From assembly GCA_946410305.1 (NCBI GenBank), contig CAMJZV010000013.1, forward strand, positions 1 to 64,000: a stretch of DNA of 64,000 nt. Reading direction: 5' to 3'. The notes under the pieces were generated by a model. The model searched no databases and was not told where the DNA came from. It worked only from the letters and a program-made list of their open reading frames with translations. Position 1 is the first letter of the stretch. Each line of letters opens with the position of its first letter. Origin of the DNA: an uncultured Prevotellaceae bacterium (GTDB lineage: Bacteria; Bacteroidota; Bacteroidia; Bacteroidales; Bacteroidaceae). Made by a program: the position numbers and the translations under genes. Shown one piece after another: positions 26,981 to 37,300 of the stretch.

Positions 26981-29077
26981 TTATTCTGCGTGTGCATAGT
27001 AACGGCGCGAAGCCTCTTCCTGGCGAGCCTGAGAGAAGTTGCTGACGCGCTTCAGATAACCAATGATGCGGGTCATGTAGTCCACATTCTTCGAGTGGCA
27101 GTGCGGGCACTCCTTGAGGTAGCGCTTGTCGATATGGCCACAGTCGTTACATACCGTGTTGGGGATGTTGAATGTGAAGTAGTTACAACCCTCCTTGGCG
27201 GCAACCTTCAGCAGGTGCAGATACTGCTCCTTAGACAGGTGCTCGTCGAGGTTCATGTGCAGGGCTGAGCCACCGGTGAGGTGCTCAATATAGGGGCGCC
27301 CGTGCAACTTGAACTTGTCGATGACGCTGAGTGAGTCGTCCTCTACTACGTAGAAGTAGCTGTTGTAGCAGTCGCGAGGAACGAAGTAGCCGTCCTCACG
27401 GTCCCACTTAGCATGCTTCACACCGACATTCTCGGCAGGAATCATCTCGCAGTTGAACATGATGTCCTTGGTGCGATACTGCTTGTTGTACTTCTCGATG
27501 AGACCGAGGATGCCCTGCACGAACTTCTTGTAGTCATCGTTAGGCGTAATCTTCAGACCCATGAACTCGGCAGCCTCTACGAGACCGTTGATACCGATGG
27601 TGAGATACTGGCGGGCGATGTTGATGTAGCCAGCATCGAAGAGGGGCAGCATGCCGTGAGCCTGCAGGTCCTTGAGGTTCTCGTTGTAAGCCAACTGTAC
27701 CTTATGGCAGAGATCGATGACCTGACCGAGGTACTCCAGGTAGTCCATCTTGTGGTTGACGGCATACTGCACACAACGGTTGAGGTTGATGGTGAGTACT
27801 GACTTCGAACCAGTAGACACACCGCCGGCACCCAGCGTATAAGAGAAGCCGTTGTCAGTAATCTCGTTGCGCAGACGGCAGCAAGAACTCAGTGAGTCGG
27901 CATTGTCGCTCATATAGGTGAAGAACGAGTGGCCCTCGGCATACATCTCTGCAGTGAACTCACCCCACTCCTTGTCCTTGGGCTCGCCATTCTCGTCAAC
28001 GAGCAGTGCCATGGTCTCTACAGGGAAGGTCAGCAGCGTCTTGGTACGCTCCTGGTTGAACCACTTCATGAAGCGCTTCTGCAGCCAAGAGAGTCCGTCC
28101 CAGTCGGGCTTTGAACCGTCGGGGAAGTAGAACTCGCCGAAGATAGACTCGAAATAGAACTTGTCATAGTAAGCGACATTCCAGAATACTGCCTGGTAGT
28201 TGCGGGCACCTGTGGGCTGGTTCAGTGAGTAGACGATCTGCTCGAAGTAGTCGGTGATAACCTTGTCGATGGTGCGCTTCTTCAGTGAGAGGTCGGCCTG
28301 CTGGTCAGGATGCTGCCAGTAGTCGAGGCCGTACTCCTTGCCGATGAAGTAGTTCATGTACATCAGGAACTCAGGAGTAGCGCAGGCACCTGCGAGCATA
28401 GAACTTACCATGAAAACCATGTTGATGAAACCACCAGCAAACGACTTCAGGTTGGTGGGGGCAGTAGAGTTGCCACCAATGGCTGTCGTACCGCCGATGA
28501 GCCAGGGGTACATCGTGATGGATGCACAGTAGTTGGCCAGCGAGGTCTCGTCGTTCTTATATATAAAGTGGTGGGTCAGCAGGTCGATGTACTTGTCGGC
28601 CAGTTCCTTACCAAACATCTTCTTGCAACGCTCGGTGAGCAGACGGCGGTTCAGACGGATGAAGTTAGACTTTGGCAACTCGCCAATCAGTGTGGCGATG
28701 TTCTTGTGTTCTACATTGGCATTAGCGTCAAACTTTGAGCTGGTGGCAGCATTGGCTGACTCCATATAGTCAGACAGGAACTGCAACTTAGCCAGCGTCT
28801 CACGATCCTCGGTATGCTGCTGACGATAGAGCATGAACGACTTGGCCACCTTATAGAAGCCTTCGCGCATCAGCGCCTCCTCAACCTGGTTCTGGATATC
28901 CTCCACCGTGATATCGTCCTTGATATCCAGGTGACTGATAATCTTCGAGATGGTACCCAGGTCTGAAGGTACGTTCACACTCTCGAACGCCTTAACGATG
29001 GCGTTCATGATTTTGTCCAGCGAAAACGAGTCTTTCGAACCGTCGCGTTTGGTAATGGTAAAGTTCTTAATCTCCAT
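26981..29077 (-). CDS. nrdD: Anaerobic (class III) ribonucleoside-triphosphate reductase
   Basis: Reduces ribonucleotides to deoxyribonucleotides without oxygen, using a glycyl radical. 698 residues. An N-terminal ATP-cone (about 1-95: TKRDGSKDSFSLDKIMNAI) is the allosteric activity domain. The core contains SSCCRLRNE with the likely active-site Cys. Near the C-terminus a zinc site (CNDCGH and CPHCHS) precedes the radical loop RIIGYL, with the radical Gly at about residue 673. A Prevotella copri NrdD with an ATP-cone has been studied biochemically, and this looks like the same type. Transcribed with nrdG from a promoter at 29201-29208. Confidence 0.97.
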   Translation of the reverse strand: MEIKNFTITKRDGSKDSFSLDKIMNAIVKAFESVNVPSDLGTISKIISHLDIKDDITVEDIQNQVEEALMREGFYKVAKSFMLYRQQHTEDRETLAKLQFLSDYMESANAATSSKFDANANVEHKNIATLIGELPKSNFIRLNRRLLTERCKKMFGKELADKYIDLLTHHFIYKNDETSLANYCASITMYPWLIGGTTAIGGNSTAPTNLKSFAGGFINMVFMVSSMLAGACATPEFLMYMNYFIGKEYGLDYWQHPDQQADLSLKKRTIDKVITDYFEQIVYSLNQPTGARNYQAVFWNVAYYDKFYFESIFGEFYFPDGSKPDWDGLSWLQKRFMKWFNQERTKTLLTFPVETMALLVDENGEPKDKEWGEFTAEMYAEGHSFFTYMSDNADSLSSCCRLRNEITDNGFSYTLGAGGVSTGSKSVLTINLNRCVQYAVNHKMDYLEYLGQVIDLCHKVQLAYNENLKDLQAHGMLPLFDAGYINIARQYLTIGINGLVEAAEFMGLKITPNDDYKKFVQGILGLIEKYNKQYRTKDIMFNCEMIPAENVGVKHAKWDREDGYFVPRDCYNSYFYVVEDDSLSVIDKFKLHGRPYIEHLTGGSALHMNLDEHLSKEQYLHLLKVAAKEGCNYFTFNIPNTVCNDCGHIDKRYLKECPHCHSKNVDYMTRIIGYLKRVSNFSQARQEEASRRYYAHAE

Positions 29078-29168
29078 TGTTTATGTGTATATTTCTTTAG
29101 TTATTGCTATCTCTTTGCAACACAAAATCATCCGTTTTGGACAACTTTTTAATTTTTATCTCGCAAAA

Positions 29169-29189
29169 AGTTTCCCATTTTGGGAAACT
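29169..29189 (-). promoter_or_regulatory. Palindrome in the nrdD leader (operator or attenuator)
   Basis: AGTTTCCCA-ttt-TGGGAAACT is a perfect 9-bp-arm inverted repeat starting 12 bases after the -7 box of nrdD. On the transcript strand the stem is followed by TTTTTG, so it could be a terminator-like attenuator; it could equally be a DNA operator. Confidence 0.55.
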
Positions 29190-29200
29190 CTTAGCGAGTG

Positions 29201-29208
29201 CAAAGATA
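29201..29208 (-). promoter_or_regulatory. -7 box of nrdD-nrdG
   Basis: TATCTTTG on the minus strand, with about 124 bases of leader before the nrdD ATG. Confidence 0.7.
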
Positions 29209-29292
29209 CAAAATATAACTAAAAAACCGTCATATTTTGGAGAGAAATATTTGATAAAAATCGTTAATGCACGGAATTTTATCGAGTACTGT

Positions 29293-29988
29293 TTAGTCCT
29301 TCAGTGAATAAGTCACTGTAGTAACCACACGTAACTTTTTTATATACGGAGTGTTATCGTCACGGTTATCAATAGAAAACTGTCCTTGGTCGGCTGTAAC
29401 GATTTTCCCGAGGTCACACTCACTGGCCTCAGCAAACTGTGCTGCGGTCTTCTGAGCGTTCTTGATAGCCTCTGCCATCATCTCCGGTTTCATCTGCTGG
29501 AACGACGCATATTCGTACTGCGGATAGTTCTCGCCCAGCGCCACACCCTGCTTCAGCAGCTCGGCCTGACTGGAGATGGCCTTGTTGACCTCTGCCACCT
29601 TGTTGGTAGCCACGGTAATCGTGGTATTGACGATGTAGCGGAACGCCTTCTGGTTGTCGCCCCACTCACGGGCCTCAAGGTCAGTGATAGAGGGAGGATT
29701 CACGGTGATTTCCTTCTCGGGGAGTCCGTACTTCAGCAGGAACTGCTTGATTTTCTTGGTCTGCTGGTTGATGTTCTCGTAAAGCATGGGCAGGTCGTTA
29801 CCCGTCACCTTGGTACCAATGCTCCACGTTACCTTGTCGGCTGGCACCTCACGCTCAGCCAGACCCTTTACCGTCACATGGCGGTCCTTGTCGACAAAGT
29901 TGTCAATGCCTGCCTTGACAAACCAGCCGAGGCAGAAGATGCTCGCAGCAACGATGGCTGCAGCAATGATGTGATTTTTTTCTTTCAT
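29293..29988 (-). CDS. SIMPL-domain envelope protein
   Basis: 231 residues with an N-terminal signal anchor ([20 protein letters not shown]). The remainder is the SIMPL/DUF541 (BP26-like) domain: [16 protein letters not shown], then YLRYIV-like beta strands and the C-terminal [13 protein letters not shown]. Members form periplasmic oligomers of uncertain role. It lies 43 bases after rnr on the same strand and may be co-transcribed; the gap holds GATGTAA-type tandem repeats. Confidence 0.85.
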   Translation of the reverse strand: MKEKNHIIAAAIVAASIFCLGWFVKAGIDNFVDKDRHVTVKGLAEREVPADKVTWSIGTKVTGNDLPMLYENINQQTKKIKQFLLKYGLPEKEITVNPPSITDLEAREWGDNQKAFRYIVNTTITVATNKVAEVNKAISSQAELLKQGVALGENYPQYEYASFQQMKPEMMAEAIKNAQKTAAQFAEASECDLGKIVTADQGQFSIDNRDDNTPYIKKLRVVTTVTYSLKD

Positions 29989-30000
29989 GCGTGTACCTTA

Positions 30001-30031
30001 TTAATATATGTAAGATGTCTGATGTAAGATG
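30001..30031. repeat. Short tandem repeats at the rnr-SIMPL junction
   Basis: TGTAAGATGT occurs twice around CTGATG. Same style as the other junction repeats, different sequence. Confidence 0.5.
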
Positions 30032-32311
30032 TTATTTGTCGGCAAGGACGAAGTCGAGCTGGCGCTTCTCCAGATTGGCGCGTGCCACCTTGACGCGTAC
30101 GGGGTCGCCCAGCTGGTACTTGTTATGGTGGCGACGACCTACGAGACAGTAGTTGCGCTCGTCGAAGTCGTAGTAGTCATCGTCCAGGTCGTGCATAGAT
30201 ACCATACCCTCGCAGTGGTTCTCGTCGACCTCACAATAGATACCATACGACTGGATGCCACTGATATGGGCATCGTACTCGTTGCCAATCTTGTCGGCCA
30301 TGAACTCCACCATCTTGTACTTGATACTGTCGCGCTCAGCCTGCTGGGCGGTCTGTTCCATGTCGGAGCAGTGCTCGCAGAGCTCTTCGTACTTCTCCTG
30401 ATTAGCCGAGCGGGCACCATCCTGATATTTCGTCAGCAGACGGTGAACCATCATGTCGGGATAGCGGCGGATGGGCGACGTGAAGTGGGTGTAGTACTCG
30501 AAGGCCAGTCCGTAGTGACCGATATTGTGCGTAGAGTACTTCGCCTTCATCATGGCTCGCAGGGCAACAGTCTCGATGAGCTTCTGCTCCTTCTTGCCCT
30601 GACAGCCGTCCATCAGCGCATTCAGTGACTTCGAGATGGCGCCCTTGGTACCTGCCGTCTTCATCTTGTAGCCGAACTTCACGACAAACTCGCGCAGTGC
30701 CTCCAGTTTGGTGGGGTCTGGCTGGTCGTGGATACGGTAGACCATTGTCTTGGCCTTCGACTGTTGTCCATTGGCCTTGGGCTTCTTGGCCTTACCGATG
30801 CTCTCTGCCACATATTTGTTGGCCAGCAGCATGAACTCCTCAATGAGCTGGGTAGCATCGTTCGACTTCTTGAAATAGGCGCGGACAGGCTTTCCTGTCT
30901 CGTCGATATCAAAGTGCAGTTCCTCACGATCAAACTTGACGGCACCACCCTTGAAGCGGCGCTCGCGCAAGCACTTCGCCAGTTTATCCAACGTGCGCAG
31001 CTCAGCCTCCCCCTTCCCCTCCAAAAGGAGGGGTGCCTCAGCCGCACGTTGCTCCCCTCCTTTTTGGGAGGGTTTGTGGGTAGGCTTCAGTATCTCCTGT
31101 ACCTCCTCGTACGCGTACCTTCTATTACTCTTGATCACGGTGTGGGCAATGTGGTAGTCCTTGACGTTGGCTTCTTCGTCCAAAACGAAGATCACACTAT
31201 AACATAGCTTTTCCTCGTCAGGGCGCAGTGAACAGATGAAGTTGCACAGGCGCTCCGGCAGCATAGGGATGGTGCGGTCTACGAGATAGACGCTGGTGGC
31301 ACGCTTTACGGCCTCCTTGTCAATCACAGAGCCTTCCTTCACATAGTGGCTGACGTCAGCAATGTGGACGCCAACTTCCCAAAGGCCTCTCCCCCCGCCC
31401 TCTCCAAGTAGAGAGGGAGCCTTCGAGTTCCCCTTCCCTTTGGAGGGGGTTAGGGGGAGGCTTCTGATGCTGAGTGCATCGTCGAAGTCCTTGGCGTCCT
31501 TCGGGTCGATGGTGCAGGTGAAGACATCGCGGAAGTCCTCACGACGGGCTATCTCCTCAGGCGTGATGCCTGGCTCTATCTTCTCGGCAGCCTCCTCGAC
31601 GTTATGGGGATACTTATACGGCAGACCATACTGTGCCAGGATGGCGTGCATCTCTACATTGTTGTCGCCCTCTTTACCCAGCACATCGATAACTTCGCCG
31701 ACAATGTTCTTCGATTCCTTCGACGGCCACTGTGTAATCTTGACGACGGCCTTGTCGCCCGTCTTGCCGCCCTTCAGCTTCTTCTTCGGGATGAAGATAT
31801 CGTGTACAAAGATGTTGCCCTCGGTAATCAGGAAGGCATAGTCCTTCTCCACCTTCAGTTTGCCGACAGCCTGGTCGCGCTTGTGACTCAGGATCTCGAC
31901 AACCATCGCCTCCTTGATATGCTTCTCGCGGCGAGCCATGTACGTCACCTTCACGCGGTCGCCATTCATAGCAAACAGCGAGTTGCGCTCACTGACAAAG
32001 ACGGGTGTGCCGCCATCGTCGGGCTGGAACGAGTTCTTGCCGTTGGCCTTACGGATGAAGGTACCCTCCTGCACCTGCGTCTTCAGGTTCAGACGATACG
32101 AGTTGTCGCTGACCTTCGACAGATAGTCGTCCCACGCCATCTCCTCCATCAGGTCTATGGCCAGCATCTTGGTAGGATGCGTGTCCAACTTCAAAGCCTT
32201 GAAAATCTGCTTGAAGGAGAATGTCTCGTTGGGATTCTGCTGGAACAGCGTCTGTAACATTTCCTGTAACATCCGCTTATTCAGTCGTTTTCCACCTTTT
32301 TTCTTGCTCAT
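30032..32311 (-). CDS. rnr: Ribonuclease R with two repeat-derived insertions
   Basis: 3'-5' exoribonuclease for structured RNA. 759 residues: N-terminal helical and cold-shock domains, the RNB catalytic domain starting with the metal-binding DPKDAKDFDDA (about 264-276), and an S1 domain near the C-terminus. Two low-complexity stretches interrupt the RNB domain: about 284-309 (SLPLTPSKGKGNSKAP onward) just before WEVGVHIADVSHYV, and about 409-436 (HKPSQKGGEQRAAEAP onward) after YEEVQEILKP. Both are encoded by the G/C-rich palindromic repeats at 31385 and 31004, in frame and without stops. The catalytic residues I can see are intact, so the enzyme is probably functional. The neighbouring segment KPKANGQQSKAKT also looks repeat-like. 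Confidence 0.95.
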   Translation of the reverse strand: MSKKKGGKRLNKRMLQEMLQTLFQQNPNETFSFKQIFKALKLDTHPTKMLAIDLMEEMAWDDYLSKVSDNSYRLNLKTQVQEGTFIRKANGKNSFQPDDGGTPVFVSERNSLFAMNGDRVKVTYMARREKHIKEAMVVEILSHKRDQAVGKLKVEKDYAFLITEGNIFVHDIFIPKKKLKGGKTGDKAVVKITQWPSKESKNIVGEVIDVLGKEGDNNVEMHAILAQYGLPYKYPHNVEEAAEKIEPGITPEEIARREDFRDVFTCTIDPKDAKDFDDALSIRSLPLTPSKGKGNSKAPSLLGEGGGRGLWEVGVHIADVSHYVKEGSVIDKEAVKRATSVYLVDRTIPMLPERLCNFICSLRPDEEKLCYSVIFVLDEEANVKDYHIAHTVIKSNRRYAYEEVQEILKPTHKPSQKGGEQRAAEAPLLLEGKGEAELRTLDKLAKCLRERRFKGGAVKFDREELHFDIDETGKPVRAYFKKSNDATQLIEEFMLLANKYVAESIGKAKKPKANGQQSKAKTMVYRIHDQPDPTKLEALREFVVKFGYKMKTAGTKGAISKSLNALMDGCQGKKEQKLIETVALRAMMKAKYSTHNIGHYGLAFEYYTHFTSPIRRYPDMMVHRLLTKYQDGARSANQEKYEELCEHCSDMEQTAQQAERDSIKYKMVEFMADKIGNEYDAHISGIQSYGIYCEVDENHCEGMVSMHDLDDDYYDFDERNYCLVGRRHHNKYQLGDPVRVKVARANLEKRQLDFVLADK
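31004..31086 (-). repeat. Paired G/C-rich palindromic element inside rnr (copy 2)
   Basis: Two hairpins, TCCCCTCC/GGAGGGG and CTCCCCTCC/GGGAGGG, are separated by about 18 bases and bounded by AGCCT and AGGCT. Translated as about 28 residues of RNase R. Confidence 0.85.
31385..31462 (-). repeat. Paired G/C-rich palindromic element inside rnr (copy 1)
   Basis: GCCTCTCCCCC at the left end and GGGGGAGGCT at the right end enclose two hairpins (CCCTCTC/GAGAGGG and CCCCTTCC/GGAGGGG). The right half closely matches the single elements in ribD and prmC. Encodes about 26 residues of RNase R. Confidence 0.85.
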
Positions 32312-32340
32312 AGTATTGTATATTTAATAGTTCCTTTGGA

Positions 32341-34014
32341 TTATCTGGTCGCCTTACGATATTCCGATGGCGTCATCTTGAACCGCTCGCGGAATAAGGT
32401 GTTGAAGTGGCTGCGGCTGACGAATCCACACATCTCCATGACAAGTCCTATCGAGTGGTTAGTCTCAGCCAGTAATTGTGCGGCATATCGCAATCGCCAG
32501 TCTTCTATGAAGTCGCCAATTGACTGTCCGTTGGCACATTCTCTTATGGCGTCAGCCAACAGATTGTAATTGGTGCCCAGCATCTGTGCCAGACTGTCGC
32601 GGTTCATGTTGTTGTCGGTATATGGCTTCTGTTCCTTCATCAGTCTGACGATGCGCTGATACAGCTGTTGCGTACCCGATAGTTCTGTCTCAGGGGTATC
32701 TTCCAGCATCTGTTCCGCTTCTTTCTGCTTTTCCAGCATCTGCTGTAAGGTGGCATACAGGTCGCGGTTGCGCACGTTCAGCCGGTGTCTGTCTATCATG
32801 ATGCGCCATAGGGCGAGTACACCCAGTACAACGATGATGACGAGGGCTATAATTATAATAAGGTGTATGCGCTCGCTGGCCTCTTTCTCCTTCAGCGCCA
32901 TCTCGGCCTCCTGAGTTTTGAATATCGCCTCATACTCTTCAGCCTTGCTGTCGCGCTCACGGGCCATGATGCTGTCTTGAATCACTGAGGCGCGCGTGGT
33001 GGCCTCGAAGGCGTGGCGGTAGTCACCCAGTGCCTTATACAGGTTAGCTTTGTTGATGAACAGCGTGCGATATATTTCGCTGATGGTGTCGTCTTGCTGT
33101 CGCAATTCCTCCTGTCGTTCGCTCAACTGCTCCACGCGTGCCTTGTTACCCGTCTTAACGTAGTAGGGCAGAATGTTGAACTGTCCTGAACGTGTCATGG
33201 CGTATGCTGTCTTCTCGAAGCTCTCGGCAGCGCGTCGGGCCTCGTCCATGTGTCCCAACTCCGCCTCGCAGCAGGCCAATATACAGTAGGCACCACCCCG
33301 TTGTTTCTCGTAGTAGCCTGCAGGCATCTTGATGCCCTTCTGCTCCATCTCGTCGATAAAGGCCAGTCGCTCGCGGCACACCTGTGCCCCTTCGGCATAT
33401 TTCTTATTCTCGCCAAGCCTCTGGGCCAGCAGACTCATATAGTACGACGCTTTAGGCTGGGCACCTGCGTCGTCCATACTTCTGATGATGTCGATGGCTT
33501 TCCTCAAATACGCCTCGCCCGAACCTGGACGCTGCAACTCCATAGCTGAGCCTGCTGTGGCGTAGAAGGATGCCTCCTGGCGCTTAAAGCCACGCTGGCG
33601 GGCCAGTTCGATGCCTTCGAGTGCTGCGTTCAACGTCTCTTCGGCCTTTCCCTCCGTCATGCATAGCGTGCTGTAAGCATCGAGTGTAGAGATATAGACA
33701 TCACTCGTCTTATCCAGTCCTTCGCGGTCCAGTACCAGCCGCATGTAGTGTCGGCCCTGCTTGCGGTCTTGCATACCCGTGTTATACACATAGCTGCGCA
33801 TCATGTTACAGCTGTCCTGGGTCATCGTCCCCTTCATCTCGGCAGTATCGATAAGCCCTAGACACCGTTCCGGCTCCTTCACGAAGTGCATTTTAATAAA
33901 ATCATAGGTATAGATGCTGTCGGCATCCGATACCATAACGGCGGTTGGCTGACTCTTTTCCTGACAAGCGCCCAGCGCCAGCAGTGTCGCAAAGAGGAAG
34001 ATAAGTTTTTTCAT
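32341..34014 (-). CDS. Membrane-spanning TPR-AraC one-component regulator (AraC1)
   Basis: 557 residues. The N-terminus carries a signal sequence with a lipobox (LALGACQ, Cys17), then TPR-like helices (about 50-350), one membrane helix (about 381-401, IIIIALVIIVVLGVLALW), a coiled stretch, and a C-terminal AraC-type DNA-binding domain (about 450-557: RDSLAQMLGTNYNLLADAI, then SIGLVMEMCGFVSRSHFN and MTPSEYRKATR). The layout suggests a periplasmic sensor coupled to a cytosolic DNA-binding domain. It diverges from the giant C10 protease gene, and an 18-bp direct repeat of 21-bp period lies between them. The ligand is unknown. Confidence 0.9.
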   Translation of the reverse strand: MKKLIFLFATLLALGACQEKSQPTAVMVSDADSIYTYDFIKMHFVKEPERCLGLIDTAEMKGTMTQDSCNMMRSYVYNTGMQDRKQGRHYMRLVLDREGLDKTSDVYISTLDAYSTLCMTEGKAEETLNAALEGIELARQRGFKRQEASFYATAGSAMELQRPGSGEAYLRKAIDIIRSMDDAGAQPKASYYMSLLAQRLGENKKYAEGAQVCRERLAFIDEMEQKGIKMPAGYYEKQRGGAYCILACCEAELGHMDEARRAAESFEKTAYAMTRSGQFNILPYYVKTGNKARVEQLSERQEELRQQDDTISEIYRTLFINKANLYKALGDYRHAFEATTRASVIQDSIMARERDSKAEEYEAIFKTQEAEMALKEKEASERIHLIIIIALVIIVVLGVLALWRIMIDRHRLNVRNRDLYATLQQMLEKQKEAEQMLEDTPETELSGTQQLYQRIVRLMKEQKPYTDNNMNRDSLAQMLGTNYNLLADAIRECANGQSIGDFIEDWRLRYAAQLLAETNHSIGLVMEMCGFVSRSHFNTLFRERFKMTPSEYRKATR

Positions 34015-34096
34015 ATTTCAATCAACCTAAACAATGATAATCGGCATAGACACTTCCTGTTTGTAAGTGTTATGCAGAGTAAACATTTCTTGTATG

Positions 34097-34104
34097 CAAA
34101 GATA
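34097..34104 (-). promoter_or_regulatory. -7 box of the AraC1 gene
   Basis: TATCTTTG on the minus strand, 82 bases before its start codon. Confidence 0.65.
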
Positions 34105-34203
34105 GTGTTTTCTATAGAATTAGCCAAATTTAAATTCCGATTTTTCTGTAAAATTACAATAAATCCCGAATTAGGGCTTGGGATTTCTTGCCCAAAGTGC
34201 AAT

Positions 34204-34242
34204 TTGTGCGCCACGAGAACAAAATTGTGCGCCACGAGAACA
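34204..34242 (+). promoter_or_regulatory. 18-bp direct repeat, likely regulator binding site
   Basis: TTGTGCGCCACGAGAACA occurs at 34204-34221 and again, identical, at 34225-34242. The 21-base period equals two helical turns, as in AraC half-sites. The second copy ends 20 bases before the -7 box of the C10 protease gene, replacing a -33 box. Confidence 0.75.
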
Positions 34243-34262
34243 TACATATGGGACGTTTTCCG

Positions 34263-34270
34263 TACTTTTG
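34263..34270 (+). promoter_or_regulatory. -7 box of the C10 protease gene
   Basis: TACTTTTG, with no good -33 TTTG at the right distance, which fits a promoter that needs an activator. About 72 bases before the ATG. Confidence 0.65.
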
Positions 34271-34342
34271 TACATAAAAATAGTACTATACACTTTTATT
34301 ACAAACCTAAACAAAGAATAAAAACAGAAATATAATAAAGAT

Positions 34343-37300
34343 ATGAGAACAAAACTGCTATTCATTCTTGCCCTTCTGCTGACAGCAGGTATGGAAGCAT
34401 GGGCACAGCATGTGACTCCTGAACAGGCCAAAGAGAAGGCCTCACAGTTTCTGAAGGCAAACTATGCCAGAACGGGCGGCAAACGCTCAGCTCCGGCAGC
34501 AAGCGCACTGAAGACAGCCGTTGTCTTTGATGCCAAGGACGTAGCGGGCAAACCCTACCTCTATGCCGTTAGTGCTACCCAGCATGATGGCTTTGTGCTG
34601 GTCAGCGGTGACGAGCGCTTCAAGGCCGTGCTGGGCTATAGCGACGTCAGTAACTTCGACGAGCAGAACATGCCCGATAATATGCGTGTCTTCCTGCAGG
34701 GCTACATCGACGAGATGAAGTATCTGGAGTCTATCAACTACCAGCCCACCAAGGCCGCTCCACGGCGTTCTATGAGTAATGTTGGTGTATTGATGACCAC
34801 TACTTGGAACCAAAGAGCACCCTACAATAATCAGTGTCCTTTGGATAACAGTCAGCGCTCTGCAACCGGTTGTGTGGCTACTGCGATGGCTCAGGTGGTG
34901 AACTACCACATCCAAAATGATCATGGTCCTGCCGCCACCATCGCGGAGATTCCCGAATATACCATTCCCAATACGACTATCACAGTGAGTGCCATTCCAT
35001 CTGGTACTGCTATTCCAAGCAAGGACTTGCTGCTGAATTCGTATGCCAATAACGCAGGGACAGATGCACAAAAGACCGCTGTTGCCCAGCTGATGCTCTA
35101 TTGTGGCACTTCCGTGCAGATGAAATACTCCAGCGGTTCGTCAGGCACACAGACTGCTTACGTTGCCAATGCCTTGATCAATTATTTTGGCTTTGACAAC
35201 ACGACTCGCTTCGTCCGCCGCATAGATTATTCTTATGCCGATTGGGTAAACCTTATTTATAATGAGGTAGCGGCAAGTCGTCCTGTCGTGTTAGGCGCAG
35301 GCAGGGCGGCTGGCGGACACGCCTTTGTGGCCGACGGCTTTGACGCAACCAACACATTATTCCATATCAACTGGGGCTGGGGAGGCTATCTCGACGACTA
35401 CTTCGCCTTGTCCGTCCTGAACCCCGACGACGCTGGTCAGACGGGTGCTGCTGCTGGTACTGATGGCTACACCATTGACCAGCAGGCTATTGTCGGCATC
35501 CAGCATGTCGGAGCATCAGGAACAACAGATCCAGCGAGCTTGACCATGGATAGCTACCGTGTGGCAGGAACGGACATCCATTTCTCGGCAGGCAACCTCA
35601 CAGGTACGACCAACAGTTTTGATATTGGAGTAGGCGTTTACGACGGCAGCTCGATAACGCTGTTTAAACTCATTGCCAGTCAATCTATATCTACTGGTAG
35701 CGCTTTTCCTGACGTGTCTGCAAGTGCTATATGTGCTGACTTTGCCAACCAAACCAGAAAGCTGATACCCATGTCCAGAGTCTCAGAGACATCTACCTGG
35801 ATACCCGGTGCCGACCCCGACATCAATTATTTCAGCGCTGTCTACGATGCCTATGGTGTGCCTACGCTGACGGCTCATCCTGCGCCTGACTTCCAGAATA
35901 CCACCTTCTCTATTCCTGGAACAGTATTTGTCAATACGCCACAATATACCAACGTCACATTCACCAACAACGGTGAGGAATACTACGGCATGGCTTACTT
36001 CTTCGTCAGCACCGATGCCAACAACAAGGGGAATTATGTGGCCAAACGTGGCCTTGGTGCACCGACGGGCGTTCCTACAACTGTCGAATTCGAGTGGACA
36101 CCAACCTCAGCAACCACCTATTACATCTGGGCTACTACCGACGAGGCTGGCACGAATGTGATTGGTTCAACCAGCGTTACCGCGACAACCGATGCCAGCC
36201 TGGCAGGAAAGACGCTGGCCATCGTGAATTATCAGTTAGAGGGCCAGGACGACCAGTCGTTCCAGATAGACGGCAACGGTACCCGTAGTATTGACGTCTA
36301 TGGATCAAAGCTGAAGGGTAAGGTGACGATTAAGAACCTTTCAGCCTCTAATTATAATTATAATGGTAAATATATTACCCTTACCTATAAGAAATGGAAC
36401 GGTTCCCAATTTGAGATGATTGCTCATCCCTATGACATCGGTGTTCTGCAGCCTACACTGGCAGGTGGTGCCGAGTATACATTTGATGTCAATAGAGATG
36501 GGCTGGAATCCGGTCTGTACCAGATTAGTTTGACTACCTTTGAAATTAATGGTGGTTATGTTGAAAACAGAACGGAATTGGACGAACGCTATACCATCAA
36601 CCTGAAACCGATTGGCATGACCATTGCCAGCGCCAGCGACTGGGCAACCTTCTGTACGAATGTGAATAACGGAACCACTTATTCGGGTCAATTGGTCAAG
36701 ATGACAGCCGACATCACGACCAGTTCTAGGATGGATAATAATCATACATTCTCCGGTGTCTTCGACGGAGGTGGTCACACGCTGAATATCACGATTTCAG
36801 GAGGTTCATGGAACATGGCACCCTTCCCAGTAATCTCTGGAGCCACCATCAAGAACCTGACCGTCACAGGAAGTGTGACAAACACTTCAAACTTCACAGG
36901 CGGTCTGGTAGGCCAAGCAATGGGTAATAATAATCTCATTGAGAACTGTGTGGTGAACACCGATGTCACAGGAGATACGCGTATCGGAGGTGTTGTGGGT
37001 CAGCTCAGTGGGTCCTTGACCATCAAGGACGTCGTGTATGGTGGAACAATTACAAATAAGTATAATGAAGCAATTGGAGGCTTCATAGGATGCTATAATA
37101 ATACTGACAAGAGTCTCACCATGACCAATTGTCTGTTCAAGGGAACGAATTCTTCTATTCATAGTCCCTTCCATCCAATTGGCATGAAATATAATACTTC
37201 AAGTACTTTCAGTACCCTCTCCTGCACGAACTGTTTCTATACCGTCAATCCTCAAAACAATCCCGATGCGGGTGTTGTTATTGCGGATGGCACCAAGGTC

